Of a DNA stretch of 7,763 bases, positions 1 to 5,796 are shown piece after piece. Origin of the DNA: JAYPEY01 sp964519245 (GTDB lineage: Bacteria; Verrucomicrobiota; Verrucomicrobiia; Limisphaerales; JAYPEY01); contig CAZFLK010000229.1 in the NCBI GenBank assembly GCA_964519245.1, positions 1 to 7,763 of the forward strand, written 5' to 3'. The translations under genes were made by a program, and so were the position numbers. The notes beneath the pieces were generated by a model, which made no database searches, had not been told where the DNA came from, and saw only the letters and a program-made list of their open reading frames with translations. Numbering within the stretch: position 1 is the first letter of the stretch; each line of letters begins with the position of its first letter.

Positions 1-344
1 TCGGATTCGGAGGATCCGCTGGCGCGGTCGGTGATGTCCGCAATCGCGCTTTTAACCACATCCAGCTTGGAGTCGGCGGAGCGGATTGACAAGGTTTTGT
101 CGCCGACCGAGAGCACGATGCCTTGAATGCCGCCGTTGGTGACGATCTTGTCGCCGCGTTTGATGGTTGTGAGCATGTTTGCGTGTTCCTTCTGCTTCTT
201 CATCTGGGGGCGGATCAGGATGACCCAGAAGACGACGAGCAGAATGATCATGGGCATCATCTGCGCCCACATGGGAGCGGCGGGTTGACCGGGCGTTTGC
301 GAGGGCGGCGCCATGGCCAGTATATTGACTAAAAGTGTGTCCAT
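1..344 (-). CDS. yajC: Preprotein translocase accessory subunit YajC (3' end cut by window edge)
   Basis: YajC is a small single-span inner-membrane protein that associates with SecD/SecF and assists Sec-dependent export. The visible 114 codons begin MDTLLVNILAMAPP. A proline- and glutamine-rich stretch follows (about residues 13-29), then one hydrophobic segment, MIILLVVFWVILI (32-44), followed by the family hallmark RPQMKKQKEH (45-54) and a KRGDKIVTNGGIQG motif (62-75). YajC proteins are usually about 100-115 residues, so probably little more than the stop codon is missing. An alternative start at the internal Met (residue 11) would leave a shorter lead before the membrane segment; the outer ATG is preferred. 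No Shine-Dalgarno sequence is visible before it. The gene lies 192 bases downstream of tgt on the same strand, the common tgt-yajC-secD-secF order. secD/secF are expected beyond the left edge, which is inference. Confidence 0.94.
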   Translation of the reverse strand, partial: MDTLLVNILAMAPPSQTPGQPAAPMWAQMMPMIILLVVFWVILIRPQMKKQKEHANMLTTIKRGDKIVTNGGIQGIVLSVGDKTLSIRSADSKLDVVKSAIADITDRASGSSES

Positions 345-423
345 TTCGGTGAAAAACAGGCAGAGCAATCTAGGGATGGCGGATCGTTTGGCAAGGATAG
401 ATTGGTGGAAAATCGCGGAACGC

Positions 424-483
424 GAACGTCAAACGTTCAACGTCAAACTCGCAGGTTCAAACCTGGATTTGCGCGCTGCGCGC
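424..483. repeat. Three consecutive small hairpins between tgt and yajC
   Basis: The 192-base tgt-yajC gap contains three perfect short stem-loops in a row: GAACGT-CAA-ACGTTC (424-438), CAGGTT-CA-AACCTG (452-465) and GCGCG-CTG-CGCGC (471-483). The first overlaps a 10-base direct repeat, AACGTCAAAC, at 425-434 and 439-448. None is followed by a T tract in the direction of tgt transcription, so a classical intrinsic terminator is not supported. They could be a processing site, a pause site or remnants of a dispersed repeat. Significance beyond the base pairing itself is uncertain. Confidence 0.45.
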
Positions 484-536
484 GGATTCTTCCCGTTTTT
501 GGTTTCACGCTGAACGGTGATTTTGAACGTTCGCCT

Positions 537-1676
537 TCATTCCCGCGCCTTCTCCCGATCCTCCCTCACTTTCTCGGATGGCACGTAGCCTGCCACGAAT
601 GCCTTGCGGAACTCAGCGAAGGTCCCGTTTTCTATATGGGTCCGGACATCGTCCATCAGGCGGAGATACATTCGCACGTTGTGGATGGTGAGCAGGCGCA
701 GAGAAAGAATCTCCCGGGCATGGAACAGGTGGCGGATGTAGGCGCGTGAGAAGTTCCGGCAGGCGTAGCAGTCACAGCCTTCCTCGATGGGGCCTTCGTT
801 GTCCTTGTTGTAGCTGGCCTTGATGGTCAACGCGCCTTTGCGGGTGAAGGCCGTTCCGTTGCGGGCGATGCGGGTGGGCAGGACGCAGTCGAACATGTCC
901 ACGCCGCGGGCGACGAGCTCCAGCAGTTGCGGCGGGGTGCCGAGGCCCATGGCGTAGCGGGGCTTGTCGGCGGGGAGATGCGGTTCCGCGTATTCCACGG
1001 CCTCATACATTTCGGCCTCGGTCTCGCCGACGCTGACGCCGCCAATGGCGTAACCGTCGAAATTCAGCTCAACGAGCCGCTGGGCGCATTCTTCGCGCAG
1101 CGCCTTGTGGGTTCCGCCTTGGGCGATGCCGAAGTAGAGCTGGCCATCAGCGCGGGGTTGTTTGAGGCATTCCGCGGCCCAGCGCACGGTGCGGTTGACG
1201 GCCTCGCGGAGTTGCTTCTCCGGAGCCGCATGGGGCGGGCATTCGTCGAGGACCATTGCGATGTCCGAGCCAATGATCCGTTGGATTTCCATCGCTTCCT
1301 TAGGTCCGAGGAAAAGGGGACTGCCGTCGATGTGGGATTGGAAGGCGACGCCGTGTTCCTGGATTTTGCGGATCTTGGCGAGGCTGAAGACCTGGAATCC
1401 GCCGCTGTCGGTGAGGATTGGTCCATCCCAACCCATGAATTTGTGCAGGCCGCCCATTTTCTCCATGATCTCCATCCCGGGACGGAGCGAGAGGTGGTAG
1501 GTGTTGCCGAGGATGATCTGGGCCTCCAGTTCGCGCAGTTCGCGGGGATCCAAGGCCTTGACCGTGCCTTGTGTGCCGACCGGCATGAAAATCGGGGTTT
1601 CGATTGCGCCGTGAGTGGTTTGCAAACGGCCGCGGCGGGCGCGGGTGGTGGAATCTGATTTCAGCAGGGTGAACAT
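537..1676 (-). CDS. tgt: Queuine tRNA-ribosyltransferase (tRNA-guanine transglycosylase)
   Basis: This cytoplasmic enzyme exchanges guanine at position 34 of GUN-anticodon tRNAs for preQ1, a step of queuosine synthesis. The 379-residue protein matches the usual length of about 370-390. Visible signatures are TPIFMPVGTQGTVK (27-40), GNTYHL (57-62), LTDSGGFQVFSL (88-99) with general base Asp90, VLDECPP (142-148), FGIAQGG (182-188), AIGGVSVGE (210-218), and MFDCVLPTR (261-269) with nucleophile Asp263. Zinc ligands are Cys301, Cys303, Cys306 and His332. The roles are assigned by correspondence with the well-studied Zymomonas enzyme, whose residue numbers run about 12-18 higher. The start at MFTLLKSDS is chosen because it fits the family N-terminus. 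An in-frame ATG 36 codons further upstream (1784) would add a proline-rich leader read from an intergenic repeat, which is almost certainly not coding. No Shine-Dalgarno sequence is seen. It probably leads a tgt-yajC transcription unit. Confidence 0.97.
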   Translation of the reverse strand: MFTLLKSDSTTRARRGRLQTTHGAIETPIFMPVGTQGTVKALDPRELRELEAQIILGNTYHLSLRPGMEIMEKMGGLHKFMGWDGPILTDSGGFQVFSLAKIRKIQEHGVAFQSHIDGSPLFLGPKEAMEIQRIIGSDIAMVLDECPPHAAPEKQLREAVNRTVRWAAECLKQPRADGQLYFGIAQGGTHKALREECAQRLVELNFDGYAIGGVSVGETEAEMYEAVEYAEPHLPADKPRYAMGLGTPPQLLELVARGVDMFDCVLPTRIARNGTAFTRKGALTIKASYNKDNEGPIEEGCDCYACRNFSRAYIRHLFHAREILSLRLLTIHNVRMYLRLMDDVRTHIENGTFAEFRKAFVAGYVPSEKVREDREKARE

Positions 1677-1730
1677 GGGGGGAGGCGGAGTCAGACGGTG
1701 TGGGGGGTGCGGGAGGATTTGGGGAGGAAA

Positions 1731-1786
1731 AGCTCCAAATCCCAAGCTCCAAATCTCAAGGAAGTTCCAAGCTCCAAGCTCCAAAT
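1731..1786. repeat. CCAAGCTCCAAAT-type direct repeat tract upstream of tgt
   Basis: This is a tract of imperfect units built on AGCTCCAAAT/CCCAAGCTCC. The 13-mer CCAAGCTCCAAAT occurs exactly at 1742-1754 and 1774-1786. The same 13-mer recurs near proS at 3993-4005 and, on the opposite strand, at 4125-4137, so this is a dispersed family and not local slippage alone. Read on the minus strand the tract gives peptide-like strings such as LELGAWN, in frame with tgt. I recall tracts of this type from Verrucomicrobiota intergenic regions, which is memory and unverified. It ends 55 bases before the tgt start. Confidence 0.8.
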
Positions 1787-1826
1787 GTAGCGCTGGGACA
1801 ATGGGCGAAGGTTCTGGTCAGGGAAG

Positions 1827-1923
1827 CGCTGCAACGTTCGGAGTTCCACACCCAGACGGTAGGGGGCAGGGGATATGCAGTACGCCGGAACTGCGTAAAC
1901 GCGGAACTCCGAACGCTGGAGCG
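1827..1923. repeat. Imperfect 21-bp inverted repeat in the proS-tgt gap
   Basis: The arms at 1827-1847 and 1903-1923 are inverted copies matching at 19 of 21 positions. They share the core CGTTCGGAGTTCC, seen on the right as GGAACTCCGAACG. The arms enclose 55 bases that contain a further GGAACTGCG close to the right arm. The layout resembles a short non-autonomous palindromic element. There is no open reading frame of interest inside. Its occurrence between unrelated housekeeping genes, beside two other repeat types, suggests a dispersed intergenic element, which is inference. Confidence 0.65.
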
Positions 1924-1980
1924 TCCACCCGTAATCGGGGTTTTGCGGGAGGAGGGTTTTCCGGCGTAGCTTGGCGCGTG

Positions 1981-2152
1981 AGCGTCTTGGACTGCGGCGC
2001 TGTGCGCCGCTTGGTTGGGCGTGGGGCGGGAGGTTGGCTTGAAATGTTCGCGAAATGTTTGGGCGGCCACCGGGCTTTGGCGGTATGTCTGAGGCGGGCT
2101 TGAACATTGGATGCGCTGCAAAGCGGCGCACAGCGCCGCAGTCCAAGACGCT
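1981..2152. repeat. Perfect 32-bp inverted repeat with a hairpin in each arm
   Basis: The arms at 1981-2012 and 2121-2152 are exact reverse complements over 32 bases, separated by 108 bases. Each arm contains its own hairpin, GCGGCGC-TGT-GCGCCGC at 1994-2010 with the complementary version at 2123-2139. The arms are bordered by GTCTTGGACT-type sequence. Two oppositely oriented palindromic units around a short spacer is the architecture of REP/BIME-like elements or small MITEs. The match stops sharply at both ends, which argues for a defined unit. The spacer has a GAAATGTT direct repeat (2041-2048 and 2052-2059) and no gene. No transposase is visible in the window. Confidence 0.8.
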
Positions 2153-2157
2153 GTCGC

Positions 2158-2177
2158 GGCGGCCGAAGGCGGCCGGA
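2158..2177. repeat. GC-rich 10-bp tandem duplication and hairpin just after proS
   Basis: GGCGGCCGAA is followed directly by GGCGGCCGGA, a tandem duplication with one mismatch. Bases 2160-2175 also fold as a six-pair stem, CGGCCG-AAGG-CGGCCG. On the minus strand this hairpin begins 22 bases after the proS stop codon. It has no following T run, so it may slow or stabilise the 3' end but is not a recognisable intrinsic terminator. Confidence 0.5.
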
Positions 2178-2197
2178 GGCAAATCAGCCGTATTCAT

Positions 2198-3943
2198 TCA
2201 CCCCTCAAACCCATTCGCCTTCAGCCACTCCATGGCCTTCCCAACGGCGTCCTCGGCTTTGATCTTTTCCATCTCGCCGCCGTGGCGGGGTTTGAGTTCG
2301 ACTTCGCCGGTGGCGAGGGAGCGTTCGCCGATGCCGATGCGGAGGGGGAAGCCGATCAGTTCGGAATCCTTGAATTTTGCGCCGGGGCGTTGATCGCGGT
2401 CGTCGAGCACGACTTCGACGCCCTGCGCCTCCAGTTCGTCGTGAATGCGGACGGCTTCCTTCATGACCGGGCCGTCGGGCGCCACGTCGAGAGCGGTGAT
2501 GCAGACATGGAACGGCGCGACGGTGACAGGCCAGAAGATGCCGTCCTTGTCGTTGTTCTGTTCGATGACAGCCTGGACAGTGCGGGTGACGCCGATGCCG
2601 TAGCAGCCCATGAACATGGGTTGCTGTTTGCCGTCCTCATCGAGGTAAAGCGCGCCCAGGGCGGTGGAATATTTTGTTCCGAGCTTGAAGACGTGGCCGA
2701 CTTCAATCGCGCGGCGAATCTTGAGCGGTTGCCCGGTGACAGGACCGGGCTCGCCAACCTGAACGGTGCGGAGGTCCGTCCAGTCCTTGACTGCGATGTC
2801 GCGATCGATCGCGACGTTGCGGACATGGAAGCCGTCCTCATTGGCGCCGGTGGTCATGCCCTTGCAGCCGCGGAGGACTTCGTCGGCGTAGACCGGAATC
2901 TCCTTCACGCCGACTGCGCCGAGACTGCCGGCATGCGCGCCGAGGGCGTCGAAGATTTCGTTGTCCTGTGCGGGGCGTAGTTCGTTTGTGCCGAGGAAGG
3001 CCATCAGCTTGGTCTCGTTGAGTTGATGGTCGCCGCGCATGAGGACGATTGCGGGTTTGTCCTCCACGATGAAGACGAGGGTCTTGATCTGGCAGTTGGC
3101 GGGGACCCGGTAGGGATCCTGTTGCAAGTCCTCGATCGTTTTGACGCCGGGCGTTTCAAACTTTTCGACCTCCGCGCTGGCGGCGGGATCGGTGTCGGCG
3201 CAGCCAGTGGTGTCTGTTTCCGGGAGCTTGCTCGTGGCCTTCTCTATGTTGGCCGCATACTCGCCGGACTCGCAGTAGACGACGTCGTTCTCGCCGGTTT
3301 CGGCAGGCACCATGAACTCGGCGGACAGGCTGCCGCCGATGATTCCGGTGTCGGCGTCGACGGGCATGGCGTTCAGGCCGCAACGCGCGAAGATGCGTTT
3401 GTAGGCTTCGGCCATAATCTCGTAGGACTTGGTCGCGGCGGCGTCATCCACATCGAAGGAGTAGGCGTCCTTCATGATGAATTCCTTGGCGCGCATGAGG
3501 CCGAATCGGGGGCGGATCTCATCCCGGAACTTGGTTTGGATCTGGTAGAAATTGCGCGGGAGGTGGCGGTAGGAGTTGATTTCACCGGCGACGAGGGAAG
3601 TGATGACCTCCTCGTGGGTGGGGCCAAGGACGTATTCGCGGTTCTGCTTGTCCTTGGCCTTGAACAGCACATCGCTGGCTCCCTCGTAGCGGCCGCTCTT
3701 TTTCCAGATATCCGGCGGTTGCAGCGCAGGCATGAGGACCTCGAGCGCTCCGGCGCGGTTCATCTCCTCCCGGACGATGTTCTCGACCTTGCGCAGCACG
3801 CGGAGACCGATCGGCATGAAGGTATAGAGGCCGGCGGAAAGTTTGCGGATAAGGCCCGCGCGCAGCAGCAGTTTGTGCGAGACGATTTCCGCGTCTGAAG
3901 GAGCTTCTTTCAGCGTGGGGGCAAATGTTTGGGACCAACGCAT
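2198..3943 (-). CDS. proS: Prolyl-tRNA synthetase, bacterial type with editing insertion domain
   Basis: This cytoplasmic class II synthetase charges tRNA-Pro with proline. The 581-residue protein has the standard length for the bacterial form. Motif 1 lies around the GLYTFMPIGLRVLRK segment (38-52) and downstream. GPTHEE (107-112) and the motif 2 segment FRDEIRPRFGLMRAKEF (139-155) follow. The editing (INS) domain lies between the two halves of the catalytic core, roughly 225-400, including IKTLVF (286-291) and MRGDHQLNE (302-310). The lysine in IKTLVF probably corresponds to the editing-site lysine of the E. coli enzyme. GHVFKLGTKYS (416-426) precedes motif 3, MGCYGIGVTR (445-454), and the C-terminal anticodon-binding domain (about 470-581) includes DDRDQRPGAKFKDSELIG. 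The start MRWSQTFAPTLKE matches the family. An upstream in-frame ATG at 4021 only adds repeat-encoded sequence (MELTWNLELGIWNF). No Shine-Dalgarno sequence is evident. Confidence 0.97.
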   Translation of the reverse strand: MRWSQTFAPTLKEAPSDAEIVSHKLLLRAGLIRKLSAGLYTFMPIGLRVLRKVENIVREEMNRAGALEVLMPALQPPDIWKKSGRYEGASDVLFKAKDKQNREYVLGPTHEEVITSLVAGEINSYRHLPRNFYQIQTKFRDEIRPRFGLMRAKEFIMKDAYSFDVDDAAATKSYEIMAEAYKRIFARCGLNAMPVDADTGIIGGSLSAEFMVPAETGENDVVYCESGEYAANIEKATSKLPETDTTGCADTDPAASAEVEKFETPGVKTIEDLQQDPYRVPANCQIKTLVFIVEDKPAIVLMRGDHQLNETKLMAFLGTNELRPAQDNEIFDALGAHAGSLGAVGVKEIPVYADEVLRGCKGMTTGANEDGFHVRNVAIDRDIAVKDWTDLRTVQVGEPGPVTGQPLKIRRAIEVGHVFKLGTKYSTALGALYLDEDGKQQPMFMGCYGIGVTRTVQAVIEQNNDKDGIFWPVTVAPFHVCITALDVAPDGPVMKEAVRIHDELEAQGVEVVLDDRDQRPGAKFKDSELIGFPLRIGIGERSLATGEVELKPRHGGEMEKIKAEDAVGKAMEWLKANGFEG

Positions 3944-3980
3944 GGGGACGGCAATGGGTGAGTGGGCGAGTTCTGGTTCA

Positions 3981-4152
3981 AAGTTCCAAATCCCAAGCTC
4001 CAAATTCCAAGTAAGCTCCAAATATCAAGCTCGACGGGGCGATGTTCATTCGGGGGCGTAGTTTGAAATTCAAAGCCGGGGTGGCCCGGACGGTTTGGGA
4101 TTTGGAGCTTGAGATTTCTTTGGGATTTGGAGCTTGGAACTTGAGATTTCCA
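3981..4152. repeat. Opposing CCAAGCTCCAAAT repeat tracts between the hydrolase gene and proS
   Basis: The 281-base gap holds two tracts of the repeat family also found upstream of tgt, in opposite orientation. Plus-sense units run from 3981 to about 4030, and minus-sense units from 4094 to 4152. The exact 13-mer CCAAGCTCCAAAT is at 3993-4005, and its reverse complement at 4125-4137. The right tract repeats TTGGGATTTGGAGCTTG twice with small changes (4094-4111 and 4120-4136). The two tracts can pair as an imperfect long stem around about 65 bases. The rest of the gap (3944-3980 and 4153-4224) shows no gene or recognisable site. The tract nearer proS is in frame with the proS start and falsely extends its reading frame. 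Confidence 0.8.
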
Positions 4153-4224
4153 ACCGGAATCGGCGGAAAGGCTTGGGAAGGGTCGCGATGATCGGATCGG
4201 GGAGGCCGTCTCCGATTGGGGCCT

Positions 4225-4980
4225 TCACTTCACACTGTTGACCAAGGGCGAAAGGCCCTGAACACGGACTTCCAAGCGGTCTCCGGATTCGATGGGGCCG
4301 ACGCCGCCGGGGGTGCCGGTGAGGATGATGTCGCCGGGCAGGAGCGTCATATTGGTCGAGATGAAGCTGACCAGATCGAAGGTGTTGAAGATCAACTGGC
4401 TGGTGTTGGAATTCTGGCGCAGTTGACCGTTCTGGAACAGCTGGATCGTCAGACTGTGCGGATCGATCTTGTTTTCCACATAGGGCCCCAGCGGGGTGAA
4501 GGTGTCGAAAGACTTGGCGCGCGCCCATTGGCTCTCAGAATTCTGGATGGTGCGATCACTGATGTCCTGAGCGGCGGTGTAGCCAAAGATATAGCGGGCT
4601 GCGGCGGCGGGGGTGACGTTTCGGACGCGACGACCGATGACAACCGCCAGTTCGGCCTCGTAGTGGACCTCGTGATCCGGGAAGGGAATGTCGATCTTGG
4701 CGCCGTCCGGGATGAGGGAGGTTGGGGCCTTGAGCCAGAAAAGCGGCTCCTTGGTGGGTTCCAAGCCTGATTCACGGGCGTGATCGGTGTAATTTAGTCC
4801 GACAGCGATAACTTTTGTGGGCTGGACGGGAATCAGCGTCTTCACGCCTTTACGGGGCGTGGCTTTCTTTTGGAAGGACGGGGACCCAAAGACGTCGCCT
4901 TTGAGCTTGAACAGCTCGCCGTCGACGACCTTTGCATAAAAAATGTCGTCACCCTTCTGAAATCGTCCGATTGCTGCCAT
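4225..4980 (-). CDS. Fumarylacetoacetate hydrolase (FAH) family protein
   Basis: This 251-residue protein belongs to the FAH superfamily, metal-dependent enzymes that cleave or isomerise C-C bonds in beta-diketo or acylpyruvate-type acids. The short N-terminal part (1-50) precedes the conserved core. GLNYTDHARE (61-70) carries the likely catalytic His67/Glu70 pair. HYEAELAVVIG (106-116) gives metal ligands Glu108 and Glu110. GYTAAQDISDR (133-143) gives Asp139. ARAKSFDTFTPLGP (153-166) and LLPGDIILTGTPGGVG (213-228) complete the active site. The length and order resemble FAHD1/HpcE-like members, but substrate cannot be set from sequence: acylpyruvase, oxaloacetate decarboxylase or a 2-hydroxyhepta-2,4-diene-1,7-dioate isomerase role are all possible. 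No aromatic catabolism genes are nearby to support a pathway. The ATG at 4980 is the natural start, without a clear Shine-Dalgarno sequence. It is divergent from the nucleotidyltransferase gene and precedes proS by 281 bases. Confidence 0.93.
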   Translation of the reverse strand: MAAIGRFQKGDDIFYAKVVDGELFKLKGDVFGSPSFQKKATPRKGVKTLIPVQPTKVIAVGLNYTDHARESGLEPTKEPLFWLKAPTSLIPDGAKIDIPFPDHEVHYEAELAVVIGRRVRNVTPAAAARYIFGYTAAQDISDRTIQNSESQWARAKSFDTFTPLGPYVENKIDPHSLTIQLFQNGQLRQNSNTSQLIFNTFDLVSFISTNMTLLPGDIILTGTPGGVGPIESGDRLEVRVQGLSPLVNSVK

Positions 4981-5136
4981 AAGAGGCGACTGTGTAACAT
5001 TTTCGCAAGCGCCATCGCAAGCTGAAAACGGGAAGAAATTGGGGGGGATTGCTCGAAAATGAGACGGTTTGGTTGGTTCGAAAGCGTAGGACCGAGGTGC
5101 ATGAGTAAAGTGGCGTAGGTTCAGGGGGGGTGACTG
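4981..5136. promoter_or_regulatory. Divergent intergenic region between hydrolase and nucleotidyltransferase genes
   Basis: These 156 bases separate two outward-facing start codons, so promoters for both should lie here or just inside the genes. No confident -35/-10 pair could be assigned by eye. Visible features are a direct repeat, TCGCAAGC, at 5003-5010 and 5015-5022 (12-base period) close to the hydrolase start, and two runs of seven G at 5041-5047 and 5124-5130. The second G run ends six bases before the nucleotidyltransferase ATG and could act as its ribosome binding site. The repeat might be a small operator, which is speculation. Confidence 0.35.
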
Positions 5137-5796
5137 ATGATCGGAATCGGAGTGTATTGGGGCTCAATGAAGGCGGTCAGTTATGAGCAGAAACTGAATG
5201 ACGATTCGGAATGGGCGTTGCGCGAAGGCGGGACGCACTTTTCGAACAACAATTCAGTTCACAAGACACTGGAGAAGATCGCCAAGCAACTGGACGAGCT
5301 GGGTGTCGATTACGCCGTCGCAGGCGCCATGGCCCTCTTTTTTCACGGCTATCGGAGGTTTACGGAGGATGTGGACATCGTCGTAACCGCCGATGGGTTG
5401 AGGGAAATTCATGAATCGCCGGAAGGCCCGGGCTACCGGCCGTTGTTCGAAGGCAGTCGCGGATTGCGTGATGTGGAAACCGGCTTTCGCATCGAGTTTC
5501 TGGTTGCAGGAGAGTTTCCTGGCGACGGGAAGCCCAAGGCGGTTAGTTTTCCGATACCAGAGGAGGTAAGAGTCGAAATCGGGGGGATGCAGTTCGTGAA
5601 TTTCGTGAAGTTGATGGAAATGAAACTGGCTTCGGGGACGGCCAAAGGGCGAAGGAAGGATCTCGGCGATGCTCAGGAAGTCATGCGTACACTGGGATTG
5701 TCTCGAGATTTTGCTCAGTCGTTGGATGCCTCCGTCCGGGATGTCTATTGGGAACTGTGGGACGAGTTTCAAGAAGCTCACGATCCGCCCGGGTGA
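5137..5796 (+). CDS. Nucleotidyltransferase-fold protein, AbiEii/MNT-like, solitary
   Basis: The 219-residue protein is the only plus-strand gene in the window. After a variable N-terminus, residues 42-60 look like a helix (HKTLEKIAKQLDELGVDYA) leading into VAGAMALFFHGYRR (61-74) and FTEDVDIVVT (75-84). This is the glycine-containing helix plus D-x-D pattern (Asp78, Asp80) of nucleotidyltransferase folds. FRIEFLVAG (117-125) provides a plausible third acidic residue, Glu120. KLMEMKLASGTAKGRRKDLGDAQ (158-180) matches the K-x(n)-R-x-KD-x-x-D helix seen in AbiEii/MNT-type proteins. Function is not established: it could be a tRNA- or protein-modifying transferase, an orphan toxin relative, or an inert homologue. 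No AbiEi-like antitoxin, HEPN partner or other mate is adjacent. The start at 5137 follows a G-rich run; an in-frame ATG at 5167 (MKAVSYEQ) is an equally possible start. The opposite-strand placement and repeat-rich flank suggest a recently inserted accessory gene, which is inference. Confidence 0.8.
   Translation: MIGIGVYWGSMKAVSYEQKLNDDSEWALREGGTHFSNNNSVHKTLEKIAKQLDELGVDYAVAGAMALFFHGYRRFTEDVDIVVTADGLREIHESPEGPGYRPLFEGSRGLRDVETGFRIEFLVAGEFPGDGKPKAVSFPIPEEVRVEIGGMQFVNFVKLMEMKLASGTAKGRRKDLGDAQEVMRTLGLSRDFAQSLDASVRDVYWELWDEFQEAHDPPG

Noticed and set aside
927..1658. Long open frame on the plus strand across tgt (243 codons)
   Set aside because: It is antisense to the fully conserved Tgt catalytic domain. 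Long antisense frames are expected from GC-rich codon bias, and its translation has no recognisable domain.
1731..1786. CRISPR-like array from the repeated CCAAGCTCCAAAT units
   Set aside because: Units are contiguous, degenerate and of irregular period, with no spacers of uniform length and no cas genes nearby.
2158..2177. Intrinsic terminator for proS
   Set aside because: A GC-rich stem exists at a suitable distance, but no T tract follows on the minus strand, so only a structural feature is reported.
2111..3898. Two long plus-strand open frames (289 and 291 codons) across proS
   Set aside because: They mirror the reading frame of proS, which carries every class II synthetase motif. Their translations are Asp/Val/Gly/Ala-rich shadows.
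5101..5136. Small antitoxin gene just upstream of the nucleotidyltransferase
   Set aside because: The ATG at 5101 runs only five codons to a TAG, and no other plus-strand frame of useful length precedes the gene.
5254..5781. Minus-strand open frame (175 codons) opposite the nucleotidyltransferase gene
   Set aside because: The plus-strand frame has coherent fold motifs, while this one has none, so it is treated as a shadow. It would be the competitor if the plus-strand call were wrong.
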